A DNA stretch of 64,000 nt, taken from assembly GCA_965214085.1 (NCBI GenBank), contig OZ243937.1:3286001-3350000 (forward strand), given 5' to 3'. Source of the DNA: UBA6055 sp965214085. GTDB taxonomy: Bacteria > Chloroflexota > Anaerolineae > Aggregatilineales > Phototrophicaceae. A model generated the notes under the pieces. That model was not told where the DNA came from and made no database searches. It saw nothing but the letters and a program-made list of their open reading frames with translations. Shown in pieces: positions 18,607 to 26,948 of this stretch. Each line of letters begins with the position of its first letter. Position 1 is the stretch's first letter. A program made the translations under genes and the position numbers.

Positions 18607-19185
18607 CTAGCCGTCGCCCCAGGCGCAGATGGACTCCTCGCGCTCGACGCCCAGCCCGTCGGCCACGCGATTGATGTAATTGAAGAAGCCGATGATTTGC
18701 GTGGCGTCGTGGATGGCGACATCGTCGAGACCGGCCGCCCGCAACTGGCTGATATCGGCCTCGCTCATGGCGTCCGGCTGCCGCGTGAGCTTCTCGGCGT
18801 ATTCGCAGAGCGCGCGGTCCAGCGCAGTCAGCGGGGCACTGCGCCAATTGCGCACGATGGCGTGGACGAAGGCGTCAGCCGCCGCCTCATCTTCGAATCC
18901 CTCGACCTCGGCACGGAGGTCATGCGCGTGGGACTGGATTCAGTAATCGCAGTGGTTCACGCCGCTGACGATGACCGCCAGCATTTCGCGCTGCTGACGC
19001 GAGAGCGGCGATTCGGCGAACATAGCAGCGCCGTACATCTCCATCGACGCCTTCATCACGCGGGGGTTGAGCGACATGATCTGCACGATGTTCCAGACGC
19101 GTCCGGCGCGCGCCACCGCCTTTTCCAGCTCGCGTTTTAGCAGGCCGCTGGCTTGGTCGAGGGTGATTTGCTTGATGTAGGGCAT
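18607..19185 (-). CDS. AhpD/CMD-family peroxidase-related protein with in-frame UGA (probable selenoprotein)
   Basis: The frame from ATG 19185 runs 81 codons to TGA at 18940-18942, then continues in the same frame to TAG at 18607, giving about 192 residues, the usual size of peroxidase-related AhpD-like enzymes. The TGA is codon 82, in V-N-H-C-D-Y-[TGA]-I-Q-S-H. Family members have CxxC plus a downstream His here (C-x-Y-C-x-x-x-H), so the codon replaces the resolving or attacking Cys and would give CxxU. The part after the TGA matches the family (SHAHDLRAEVE, ALCEYAEKLTRQP, DATQIIGFFNYINRVADGLG). A SECIS-like hairpin follows the codon and a tRNA-Sec gene lies at 30558. It is 44 bases downstream of the peptide permease genes. 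A pseudogene is the alternative. Confidence 0.78.
18894..18942 (-). promoter_or_regulatory. SECIS-like hairpin following the in-frame UGA
   Basis: On the minus strand the six-base stem GACCTC (18921-18916) pairs perfectly with GAGGTC (18909-18904) around the loop CGTGCC. The loop starts 24 bases after the TGA and has G as its second base, which fits published bacterial SECIS rules (loop 16-37 bases from UGA, G in the first two loop positions). A lower stem can also form between TGAATCC at the codon itself and GGATTCG at 18900-18894. Bacterial SECIS elements bind SelB and lie inside the coding sequence. Confidence 0.62.
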
Positions 19186-19229
19186 GGGTCGTTGCCTCGC
19201 CCACGAGACGTAAATCCTCGGATGCCAGC

Positions 19230-20159
19230 CTATTTCCGCAGGCGCGGATCCAGCGCGTCGCGCAAGCCATCGCCGATGAAGTTGACGCAGAGCACGGTCA
19301 TCGAAATCAACATGCCGGGCCAGAAGACCAGCGTCCAGGTGATGGTCAGATAATCTTTGCCGTCAAAGAGCAGCCGCCCCCAGGTCGGGAAATCCGGCGG
19401 GAAGCCCAGCCCCAGGAAAGACAGCGCCGATTCGGTGATGATGGCGGCGGCCACGCTGAAGGTGGCGGCGACAATGATCGGGCTCATGACATTGGGCAGC
19501 ACATGGGCGCGCAGGATACGCCCATCCTGGGAGCCGACCGCGTTGGCCGCCGTGATGAATTCGCGCGACTTCACGGTCAGCACCTCGCCGCGAACCAGGC
19601 GCGCCGTCGGCATCCACTGCAAGCCGCCTATCACAGCGACCATCAAGAGGAAGACGCCGCCTTCCACGCCGAAGCTAGCTTTTAGCGGCTCGCGAAAGAG
19701 CATCATCAGCACCAGCAGCAATGGCAGCTGTGGCAGCGCGATGAAAATGTCGGTCATGCGCATCAGCGGGTTATCAAGGCGGCGGAAATAACCAGAGGCC
19801 AAGCCGATAATTGTGCCGATGGAAATGGATACAAACATGGCGGAAATGCCAATCATCAGGGATACGCGTCCGCCTTGCAGCGCGCGCGCCAGGGTATCGC
19901 GCCCCAGGCTGTCCGTGCCCCAGGGGTGCTCTGGCGATGACACCTGGTAAGAAGCGGCGATGTCGATGTACTCGGGCTCGATCGTCCAGAAAAAGGGACC
20001 GATAAGCACACCCAGAATAATCACCGCGAGGACGGCGATGGCGACCAGCGCCAGCTTGTGCTTGCGGAACTGCCGCCAGGCGTCGCCGGCGAAGGTTCGC
20101 GCTTGCTGCAGTTCTTCCGTGTCCAGATTTTTGGGTTTCGTATTCGCTATTGTCGTCAT
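19230..20159 (-). CDS. Peptide/nickel-type ABC transporter permease (DppC/OppC-like)
   Basis: 309 residues. Cytoplasmic N-terminal leader, first span at about 36-58 (LALVAIAVLAVIILGVLIGPFF), the N-terminal domain typical of OppC, then a BPD_transp_1 core. The core has the EAA-like loop (AANAVGSQDGRILRAHVLPNVMSPIIVAATF) and the family signature ITESALSFLGLGFPPDFPTWG. It forms the inner-membrane channel with the DppB-like protein. Transcribed after dppB (98-base gap). The two ATPases are not in the window. Confidence 0.92.
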   Translation of the reverse strand: MTTIANTKPKNLDTEELQQARTFAGDAWRQFRKHKLALVAIAVLAVIILGVLIGPFFWTIEPEYIDIAASYQVSSPEHPWGTDSLGRDTLARALQGGRVSLMIGISAMFVSISIGTIIGLASGYFRRLDNPLMRMTDIFIALPQLPLLLVLMMLFREPLKASFGVEGGVFLLMVAVIGGLQWMPTARLVRGEVLTVKSREFITAANAVGSQDGRILRAHVLPNVMSPIIVAATFSVAAAIITESALSFLGLGFPPDFPTWGRLLFDGKDYLTITWTLVFWPGMLISMTVLCVNFIGDGLRDALDPRLRK

Positions 20160-20257
20160 AGTCTCAGCCCATTAAATCGTCATTAATCTCGAACTGTCGA
20201 AGCTATTCGCCAAAGGCTTTTGTAGTTACGAGTCCGCGCGGTAGCCCTGCCGAGCGG

Positions 20258-21271
20258 CTAAGAATACGTTACGCGCGGGTCGAGTATACCGTAGAGCACA
20301 TCGGCTACGATATTAAACACGACCACCAGCACCGCGAAAATGAAGGTGACCGTCTGCACCGTTGGCAGGTCGCCGCCTTGAATGGCGATGATTAGATATT
20401 GGCCGATGCCATTCACGCGGAAGATCTGCTCGGTGATCAGCGCGCCGGCGAAGATACCAGGGATGCCCAGCGCGATCAGCGTGACGACCGGGATCAAGCT
20501 GTTGCGCACGGCGTGCGTCGTCACCACCACGCGTTCGGTCAAACCTTTGGAGCGCGCGGTGCGGATATAATCCTGCTGCAAATTCTCCAGGGTCGAGGCG
20601 CGGGTATAACGGCTCATCTGCGCCGTGGTATACAGCGTCAGCACCGTCACCGGCATGAACATCTGCCGCAGTTGCAGCTGCAGCGTTTCGATATCCGTCA
20701 CTACCAGGGTGGTGTCGTACACCGATGGGAACCATTTGAGATTCACGCTGAATATGATGATGAACATCAAGCCCGTGAAGAAGGTGGGCACGGAGAAGCC
20801 GACCATCATCAGGAAGGTGCCGACCTGGTCGAAGATGGAATACTGTCGATAGGCGGAAAAAACACCGACCGGCACGGCGATCAGTACGCCGAGTATGTAC
20901 GACGAGCCCACCACCCAAAGCGTTTGCGGCAGGCGCTCGGCAATGATGTCGATGACGGGGCCGCGCGTGGCCCAGGAGATGACGCGCACGCGATCTTCCG
21001 AGCCCGGCAGCGTGATGCCGAAGGCTGATTCGAGCAGATTCAGCGGCTCCGAAATGAAGAATTGCTGCAGCCACTTGACGTATTTGACCACAAAGGGATC
21101 GTCAGCGCCCAGGGCTTCGCGGATTTTCTGCCGCACCTCGGGCGGTATGGTCAAGGGCAGGTTGCCAGTCGGGTCGCTGGGGGATAAATCAACCACTGCG
21201 AAAATAATAAAACTGATTACAAGTATTGTAGGTATTGCGGTCAGGAGCCTTCGTACAATGTACTGTCCCAT
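20258..21271 (-). CDS. Peptide/nickel-type ABC transporter permease (DppB/OppB-like)
   Basis: 337 residues, with GAGGAG before the ATG. N-terminal span YIVRRLLTAIPTILVISFIIF with the usual DLSPSDP motif, then a periplasmic insertion and a permease core. The core has the EAA loop in ARSKGLTERVVVTTHAVRNS followed by LIPVVTLIALGIPGIFAGALITEQIF. Partner of the DppC-like protein just downstream. A GxxExxY gene separates it from the binding-protein genes. Confidence 0.92.
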   Translation of the reverse strand: MGQYIVRRLLTAIPTILVISFIIFAVVDLSPSDPTGNLPLTIPPEVRQKIREALGADDPFVVKYVKWLQQFFISEPLNLLESAFGITLPGSEDRVRVISWATRGPVIDIIAERLPQTLWVVGSSYILGVLIAVPVGVFSAYRQYSIFDQVGTFLMMVGFSVPTFFTGLMFIIIFSVNLKWFPSVYDTTLVVTDIETLQLQLRQMFMPVTVLTLYTTAQMSRYTRASTLENLQQDYIRTARSKGLTERVVVTTHAVRNSLIPVVTLIALGIPGIFAGALITEQIFRVNGIGQYLIIAIQGGDLPTVQTVTFIFAVLVVVFNIVADVLYGILDPRVTYS

Positions 21272-21297
21272 TATTCACTCCTCGCGACAAGAATTTT

Positions 21298-21325
21298 AAC
21301 CACAGAGATCACAGAGAACACAGAG
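21298..21325. repeat. CACAGAG motif abutting the 3' end of the GxxExxY gene
   Basis: AACCACAGAGATCACAGAGA followed by ACACAGAG, ending one base before the TAA of the GxxExxY gene. It points towards the gene and is the inverted counterpart of the motif at 21726-21746 (16 of 21 bases match). Confidence 0.7.
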
Positions 21326-21326
21326 A

Positions 21327-21725
21327 TTATTCAAAATTCACAAATCGCTTTATGCCACCCTTTGTCAATTGTCTCACATTGAAATTAATCAGCAATCCGC
21401 GCGTCAGTCCGGTGATCTTCAAACCCGAAATAAACTTTCTTGAATGTTCCGGAGCGAACTCCTTAACTTTTTTCAATTCCACAATGACCTCATTCTCTAC
21501 GATGACATCAAGCCTAAATGTACCTATTTTGCGTCCGCGATAGTCTACATCGAGTAGTTTCTGCCTCTCATAATCAAGTTGACGATGTTCGAGTTCAATG
21601 CAAAACGTCTCTCCATATTGCCACTCCGTAAGACCCCCGCCAAAGCGTCGATGCACTTCAATGGCCGCGTCAATGACCTGATTTGTCAGCGGATCCTGCT
21701 GTTCCGTCGCGCTCCCATCATTCAC
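21327..21725 (-). CDS. GxxExxY protein (PD-(D/E)XK nuclease-like fold)
   Basis: About 132 residues from GTG 21725. A TTG eight codons earlier would read through the repeat motif. The name-giving motif appears as GLTEWQYGETFCIEL, then LDVDYRGRKIGTFRLDVIVENEVIVELKKV, whose Asp and ELK match the PD-(D/E)XK pattern, then ITGLTRGLLINFN. No function is established for the family. It occurs in many copies in some genomes. Here it is bracketed by inverted CACAGAG motifs and splits the peptide transporter operon, which suggests insertion. Confidence 0.88.
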   Translation of the reverse strand: MNDGSATEQQDPLTNQVIDAAIEVHRRFGGGLTEWQYGETFCIELEHRQLDYERQKLLDVDYRGRKIGTFRLDVIVENEVIVELKKVKEFAPEHSRKFISGLKITGLTRGLLINFNVRQLTKGGIKRFVNFE

Positions 21726-21746
21726 TTCTCTGCGCCCTCTGTAGTT
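21726..21746. repeat. CACAGAG motif at the 5' end of the GxxExxY gene
   Basis: On the minus strand reads AACTACAGAGGGCGCAGAGA followed by A, ending directly before the GTG start. It forms an imperfect terminal inverted repeat with 21298-21325. A C-rich hairpin (CCCCTCCCCCGGGAAAGGGG, about 21761-21789) lies just outside. Confidence 0.65.
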
Positions 21747-21804
21747 CAAATCAAGAATTATCCCCTCCCCCGGGAAAGGGGGAAGGGACCAGGAATAGCA
21801 GACG

Positions 21805-23517
21805 CTACATGCGCGTCCAATCGGCGATGTTCCAGAGTTCGGAATCCCAGGCGTTCATAGCGACGCCGGAAACCGAGTTGTTAAAGGCGGAGACGCTGCC
21901 GCGATAAACCAGCGGAATCATCACGCCATTCTGGACCAGCATGTCGTTCATTTGTTTCGCCAACTCGGCGCGTTCTTCCAGGACAGCGGTATTCGCCATC
22001 TGCTCGAGAAGCCCGTCGTAGTCTTCATTGTACCAGCGCGGAATGTTCGAGCCGTTCCAGCTATTGTGCGGGCCAACGATTTCCTTGGTGCTCCAGTTCC
22101 CCATATACGCTTCGGGGTCCGTACCGTTGGAGCCGTTGGTGTACATCTCGATGTCGGTGTAGAACTTCGAATAGGTATCCGGGCTGGCGATATCGCCGCC
22201 GAAGAAGACGGCCGCGTCAATGTTGCGCAGTTCGGTCTCAATGCCGATCTCGCCCCACCACTGCTTGATAAGCGCCTGGGTATTCTGGCGCACGGCGTTG
22301 GTCGAAGTTTGGTAGCTCACCTTGAGCGGGATGCCGTCGTATTCGCGGATGCCGTCGCCGTCGCTATCGACGATGCCAGCCTCATCCAGCATGGCGTTGG
22401 CAGCATCGACATCTTGCGTCAAGCAGTCATCGTTGTTGGTGGATGCATAGATGGGAGGACCAGGCAGGACGTTGCAAACCGGGACGCCACCGGCGCCATA
22501 AAGCTGGGTCGCGATCACTTCACGGTTGATCGCCTTCGACATGGCCATCCACACCGCGTCAACTTGCAGGAAGGGGTGGCCATTGCTGCCGTCTTCCATC
22601 CATACCGAGCGGGTATCGCTGTCCAACATCGGGTCCGGATTGGTGTGATTTATGATCAGCCGCTCAACGTTAGTGGCAAAGGCGACGACAACCGTGCCGT
22701 TGCCAGCCGCTTCCATCGCGTTCAAGACCTGGGGCGAAATCTGCAGGTTCCAGGCATAATCGGCTTCACCGGTTTCCAATACGGCGCGCGCGGCCGATTC
22801 AGCATCGCCGCCGCCCTTGAATACAGCGCGGGAGAATGCCGGCTGGCCCTCTACGCGGTAGTTGGGGTTGGCGGTGTAGGTAACGACATCGTTGGTGCGG
22901 AAGTCCTCAACCACGAAGGGTCCTGTGCCAATCGGGGCGAAGTTCTGCTCGTTGCAGCCCAGCGCAGCCACACCCATGCAATCCCCAAATTGCGCCTTTT
23001 GGATGATGGGCGTGAAGTAACCGACGAAAGCGCCGTAGGGGAAGGGCTTGGGCGAATCGAAATTGATACGAACCGTCAGGTCGTCCAGCGCTTCAATGGA
23101 ATCCACATTGGCGAATTGCGAAAGCACAGTACAGCCGGTATCCGGGTTCATGCAGAATTCGCCGCTGAAGACAACATCGTGGGCGGTCAAGGGGCTGCCG
23201 TCCGACCAAGTGATGCCTTCGCTCAGTGTCCAGGTGATGGACGTCAGGTCTTCGGCGACGCCACCGTTGGCGACCGTGGGAATCTCGTCAACCAGCCAAG
23301 GCACCATGACGCCATCGGGGTCGTAGCGCGCCAGCGGCTCCAGCACGAGCGCGGCAGCTTCAAATTCTTTGGTGCCGTTGCCAAGGTAGGGGTTGAGGTG
23401 AGACGCCGCCTGCCAGAACAGGATGTTCACGGTATCTTCACTTTGGGCTATGGATATGCCGCCAAAGGACGACAGCGCCATAACGACAATCAGTAAAAGG
23501 GTGAGCTTGGTTTTCAT
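21805..23517 (-). CDS. Extracellular solute-binding protein family 5 (peptide-type)
   Basis: 570 residues from ATG 23517 with GAGGAAAAC before it. An N-terminal signal peptide (KLTLLLIVVMALSSFGGISIAQ) is followed by a family 5 SBP. Cues are LVDEIPTVANGG..DLTSITWTLSEGITWSDGSPLTAHDVVFS, then GTGPFVVEDFRTNDVVTYTANPNY and KISYQTS-like segments with VRQNTQALIKQWW. No lipobox Cys is evident at the cleavage region. Strongly similar to the product of 23889-25595, so the two are duplicates. Captures peptides or similar solutes for the permeases downstream. Confidence 0.92.
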   Translation of the reverse strand: MKTKLTLLLIVVMALSSFGGISIAQSEDTVNILFWQAASHLNPYLGNGTKEFEAAALVLEPLARYDPDGVMVPWLVDEIPTVANGGVAEDLTSITWTLSEGITWSDGSPLTAHDVVFSGEFCMNPDTGCTVLSQFANVDSIEALDDLTVRINFDSPKPFPYGAFVGYFTPIIQKAQFGDCMGVAALGCNEQNFAPIGTGPFVVEDFRTNDVVTYTANPNYRVEGQPAFSRAVFKGGGDAESAARAVLETGEADYAWNLQISPQVLNAMEAAGNGTVVVAFATNVERLIINHTNPDPMLDSDTRSVWMEDGSNGHPFLQVDAVWMAMSKAINREVIATQLYGAGGVPVCNVLPGPPIYASTNNDDCLTQDVDAANAMLDEAGIVDSDGDGIREYDGIPLKVSYQTSTNAVRQNTQALIKQWWGEIGIETELRNIDAAVFFGGDIASPDTYSKFYTDIEMYTNGSNGTDPEAYMGNWSTKEIVGPHNSWNGSNIPRWYNEDYDGLLEQMANTAVLEERAELAKQMNDMLVQNGVMIPLVYRGSVSAFNNSVSGVAMNAWDSELWNIADWTRM

Positions 23518-23617
23518 GTTTTCCTCGCTGATAGATTGAACAGGAAAAATTTGCAAAGCAAAACGATTATACCGAAGAACTATTAGATTCTGCAACTCGG
23601 ATAATGCGCGGCGGCAA

Positions 23618-23760
23618 TGTATCGAATTCGGTTGAAATCAATTTCACCACAAAGACACAAAGTCACAAAGGCACAAAGCACACAAAGAATATGTCATATT
23701 TCTATTGAGTTCCTCGGTGTCCTCGCTGGTAAAGAATTTGTTTCAACCGAAAAGGATACA
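23618..23760. repeat. Repeat family A, copy A3
   Basis: 143 bp, between the two binding-protein genes. Left end TGTATCGAATTCGGTTGAAA, right end the complement of TGTATCCTTTTCGGTTGAAA. Inside left is ACCACAAAGACACAAAGTCA. Same orientation as A1. Confidence 0.85.
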
Positions 23761-23829
23761 TTTCCCTGCGCGGCGGCAAGCGGTGATTGAGCGAGCCTGC
23801 GGAAAACTGGGCAAGGCAACTCTATGGTG

Positions 23830-23859
23830 AAAAAAAAGAGACGCGCCGCAGCACGCCTC
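23830..23859 (-). terminator. Rho-independent terminator of the upstream binding-protein gene
   Basis: On the minus strand a nine-pair stem GAGGCGTGC / GCGCGTCTC closes the loop TGCG and is followed by eight T residues. It begins 29 bases after the stop of the gene at 23889-25595, so that gene can be expressed far more strongly than the transporter genes downstream. Confidence 0.85.
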
Positions 23860-23888
23860 TTAAGGAGTTGCTCAGTTATCGAGCCGGT

Positions 23889-25595
23889 TTACATATCGGC
23901 GCGATGCCAGTCTTGCACGTTCCACATTTCCGAGTCCCAGCCGTTCATGTCAACGCCGGCCAAGGAATTGCTGTGGGCGGAGACGCTGCCGCGGAAGACC
24001 AGCGGAATCAGGGCGCCGCCTTCGATCAGCAGGTCATTCATCTGCCGGACGATTGCCGCGCGCGCTTCCACGCCACCGGTTTTCGTCAGCTCGTCGTAGA
24101 GCGCGTCGTAATCAGGGTTGCAGTGCCGCGGCACATTACGCCCCAGCCAGCCGTTGTCGGGGTTGGGATCCGCGCCACAGATCCAGCGCACCAGGAAGGA
24201 TTCGGCATCGGGGCCGCTGGTGCCGCTGGTGAACATCTGCACGTCACTGTAGAACTTCTGGTAGGTATCGGGGCTGGCCGGGTCGCCACCAAAGAAGACC
24301 GCCGCGTCGATATTGCGCAGCTCGGTGTCGATACCAATCTCGCCCCACCACTGCTTGATCAGCGCCTGGGTGTTCTGGCGCACGGCGTTGGTCGAGGTTT
24401 GATACTGTACGCTCAAGGGAACGCCGTCTGCTTCGCGGATGCCATCGCCATCGGTATCGACGATGCCAGCTTCATCAAGAATGGCGTTTGCGCCATCAAT
24501 GTCTTGCGAGCAGCCAAGGTATGTCTCCGACACGTTGACGGGAGGTCCGTTCACGATGTTGCAGGCCGGCTGCCCACCAGCGCCGTAAAGCTGCCCGGCG
24601 ATGATGTCGCGGTCAATCGCCAGCGACATGGCATCGGCGACTGCCGGAATCGTCAAGAAGGGATGCGGGTTGTCGCCGCCCATGACGATGGATCGATTGG
24701 GATTGTCCGGGCTGACGTCAGCCTGGTTCAGCATCAAGCGCTCGACCGAAGAAGCGAAAGCCACAACTACGCTACCGTTGCCGGCAGCTTCCATACCGCT
24801 GAGAACGGCGGGCGAAATCTGCAGGTTCCAGGCGTAATCGGCTTCACCGGTTTCCAAGACCGCGCGCGCGGCCGATTCAGCATCGCCGCCGCCCTTAAAG
24901 ACGACGCGATCGAAATGCGGCTTGCCCTCTTCGCGGTAATTGGGGTTGGCCAGGTAGGTGACCACATCATTGGGACGGAATTCATCCACCATGAAGGGGC
25001 CAGTGCCGATGGGCGCGAAGTTTTGCTCGGTGCAGGCCGACATGTTGGCGCCCATGCAATCGGCGAATTGCGCCTGCTGCAAAATCGGCGCGTTTTGCGA
25101 TACGAAGGGGTCATAGGGATTGGGCTTGGCAACGCCGAAGGTGATCTTGATCTGGTTGCCGCCAATGTCTTCCATGCTGACGACGTCATTGTAGAAATGC
25201 TTGGTCGAGCAGCCGCCTTCTTCGTGGGTGCAGTATTGCCAAGTGAAGATCAAATCATCAATAGTAACCGGCGATCCATCCGACCAGACCAAGCCATCCT
25301 TGAGCTTCCAAGTTATTGAAGTCAAATCTTCGGATACGCCGCCATTTTCCAGCGTCGGGATGAATTCCGCCAAGTCGGGCACCAAAGTGCCGTCAGGCGC
25401 GATGCTGGCCAGCGGCTCGACGATGAGCGCGGCCGCGTCAAAGTCCTTGGTGCCGCCGGAGAGGTACGGATTCAGGATCGAAACCGCCTGCCAATAAAGA
25501 ATGGTAACTTCGCTGGTGTCTTGCGCCACGCCAACGCCGCCGAAGAGCGTGCTGACGATGAACAAGAACGCCAATACAGAAAGTTTGAGTCTCAT
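23889..25595 (-). CDS. Extracellular solute-binding protein family 5 (peptide-type), paralogue
   Basis: 568 residues with AGGAAGGC before the ATG. Signal peptide at 1-24 (LKLSVLAFLFIVSTLFGGVGVAQ). The mature part has VLYWQ-like start ILYWQAVSILNPYLSGGTKD, SITWKLKDGLVWSDGSPVTI and GTGPFMVDEFRPNDVVTYLA. It shares long identical stretches with 21805-23517, for example LETGEADYAWNLQISP. A clear terminator follows. Probably the first gene of the peptide transporter region, separated from the second binding-protein gene by repeat A3. Confidence 0.92.
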   Translation of the reverse strand: MRLKLSVLAFLFIVSTLFGGVGVAQDTSEVTILYWQAVSILNPYLSGGTKDFDAAALIVEPLASIAPDGTLVPDLAEFIPTLENGGVSEDLTSITWKLKDGLVWSDGSPVTIDDLIFTWQYCTHEEGGCSTKHFYNDVVSMEDIGGNQIKITFGVAKPNPYDPFVSQNAPILQQAQFADCMGANMSACTEQNFAPIGTGPFMVDEFRPNDVVTYLANPNYREEGKPHFDRVVFKGGGDAESAARAVLETGEADYAWNLQISPAVLSGMEAAGNGSVVVAFASSVERLMLNQADVSPDNPNRSIVMGGDNPHPFLTIPAVADAMSLAIDRDIIAGQLYGAGGQPACNIVNGPPVNVSETYLGCSQDIDGANAILDEAGIVDTDGDGIREADGVPLSVQYQTSTNAVRQNTQALIKQWWGEIGIDTELRNIDAAVFFGGDPASPDTYQKFYSDVQMFTSGTSGPDAESFLVRWICGADPNPDNGWLGRNVPRHCNPDYDALYDELTKTGGVEARAAIVRQMNDLLIEGGALIPLVFRGSVSAHSNSLAGVDMNGWDSEMWNVQDWHRADM

Positions 25596-25733
25596 GGTCT
25601 TGCCTTCCTATGCCTGTAATTTGTCAGAAATGGTAAATTGGCAGCGCAATTATACACGTAAATCCTCAGAAATGACAAATCGAATCTTGCTTCGATAATT
25701 CGGCGTGACTTGAGGCTTGCAAAAGGAGGTCGC

Positions 25734-26447
25734 TCAGAGCGTCGGCGGGCGCCGCAGCAGGTTGATCAGAATCGCCAAGATGACCTTGATCATGTAATAC
25801 ACCGAGCGCCCAGCCGTGATGGAGGAGCGTCCGTGCTGGCGCGGCATCATCCGGACCGCCACTTCCATTTGCCGCAAGCCGCCGCGGTGAAGAATGACGA
25901 TGGCTTCCGGTTCCGGGTAATCGTGCGGGTACATTTGCGCCAGCAGCTTGATGGCGCGACGATTATAAGCCGAGCAGCCGGAGGTCGGGTCGGTGACGCG
26001 CTGACCGACGATCGACGACAACAAGCGCGCCAGGATTGCGCTGCCCAAGCGGCGCAGGACGGGCGTACCGTAGTCGCCCTGCCCGTCGATGAAGCGGGAG
26101 CCGATGACGACATCGACAGCGTGTGCCTGTAAGGCGGCCAGCAAGGCGCGATTGCTTTCGGGCGCGTGCTGTCCATCGCCGTCGTTGCGCAGGACGATGT
26201 CGTAGCCATTGACCTCGGCGAATTGGAAGCCAGCCTGCACCGCTGCTCCGATGCCCACGTTGTAAGGCATATTCAGCACGCGGGCGTCGGCCTCTCCCGC
26301 TGCGGCGGCGGTGTCATCGGCCGAGCCGTCATTGATGACCAGGATATCCGCCTGCGGCATCTCGGCGCGGATTGCGTCCACCGTACGCGCGATGTTGAGC
26401 CGCTCATTGTAGGCGGGCAGTATCACCAGGATGCGCGCGGGACTCAT
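25734..26447 (-). CDS. Glycosyltransferase family 2 (polyprenyl-phosphate mannosyltransferase-like)
   Basis: 237 residues with AAGGAG upstream. GT-A fold: ILVILPAYNERLNIARTVDA, ILVINDGSADDTAAAAG, LRNDGDGQHAPE (DxD metal site) and VIGSRFIDG. The C-terminal SGCSAYNRRAIKLL and the hydrophobic tail (YYMIKVILAILINLL) match dolichol/polyprenyl-phosphate sugar transferases that load a sugar on a lipid carrier at the membrane. Its location next to PMT-type enzymes elsewhere in the window fits such a donor, but this is inference. Confidence 0.87.
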   Translation of the reverse strand: MSPARILVILPAYNERLNIARTVDAIRAEMPQADILVINDGSADDTAAAAGEADARVLNMPYNVGIGAAVQAGFQFAEVNGYDIVLRNDGDGQHAPESNRALLAALQAHAVDVVIGSRFIDGQGDYGTPVLRRLGSAILARLLSSIVGQRVTDPTSGCSAYNRRAIKLLAQMYPHDYPEPEAIVILHRGGLRQMEVAVRMMPRQHGRSSITAGRSVYYMIKVILAILINLLRRPPTL

Positions 26448-26589
26448 CGTTAGAAGTTACTCCTTCAAGGGCGATGGTAAACGACAAGCGGCAGGCTGCA
26501 AAGACAGAGCCTGCCGCAGGCTGTCTTGAGGACAATCGCTTCAAATGGAAATGGCGCCGTCATCAATTTATTATCAGCAATCGAAATCT

Positions 26590-26628
26590 GTAGGGGGGAT
26601 GGCGGGCGATTCACAGAATCGCCCCTAC
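26590..26628. repeat. D-type hairpin, short copy
   Basis: GTAGGGGGGATGG then the palindrome GGGCGATTCACAGAATCGCC plus CCCTAC. The inner stem (ATTC/GAAT) differs from other D copies but still pairs. It lies in the 501-bp gap between the GT2 gene and the TIM-barrel gene. A weak B-like end (GGACAATCGCTTCAAA) is at 26530-26545. Confidence 0.6.
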
Positions 26629-26681
26629 ATTGCTCTGTGCGCTCAGAAAAACCAAGTTAGTCATGCGAAAAATCTAGCCTT

Positions 26682-26751
26682 GTAGGGGCGAGCCTTGGCT
26701 CGCCCAGCACAGCATCGTTCCACAATCGGGCGAGCCAAGGCTCGCCCCTAC
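26682..26751. repeat. D-type double hairpin repeat
   Basis: Begins GTAGGGGCGAGCCTTGGCTC and ends GGGCGAGCCAAGGCTCGCCC plus CTAC. Two copies of the palindrome GGGCGAGCC..GGCTCGCCC stand in inverted order around a 25-base spacer, so the whole unit can also fold as one long hairpin. Confidence 0.7.
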
Positions 26752-26948
26752 ATGCAACTCTGTGGCGGAAAAACTGTGTCATGAACGCCAGGGGAATTAT
26801 ATCCACAATATTCCCCACTGCCCCAAGCGGACAGTCTTGCGATGACGGCGTCCCCTGATGTAAGCTGATAATAGTATTGAACTCGCAGTTCCGCACCCTC
26901 GTCTCTTATACACAGGATGGCCGCGCCGCAACGGACAGAAAGAAGCTC

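Noticed and set aside
20160..20257. Additional gene between the two permease genes
   Set aside because: Only 98 bases with stops in all frames that matter. No feature seen.
21952..25319. Long open frames (over 500 codons) on the plus strand across both peptide-binding protein genes
   Set aside because: They are mirror frames of genes with clear signal peptides and family motifs on the minus strand. High GC lowers stop frequency. Their translations show no domain.
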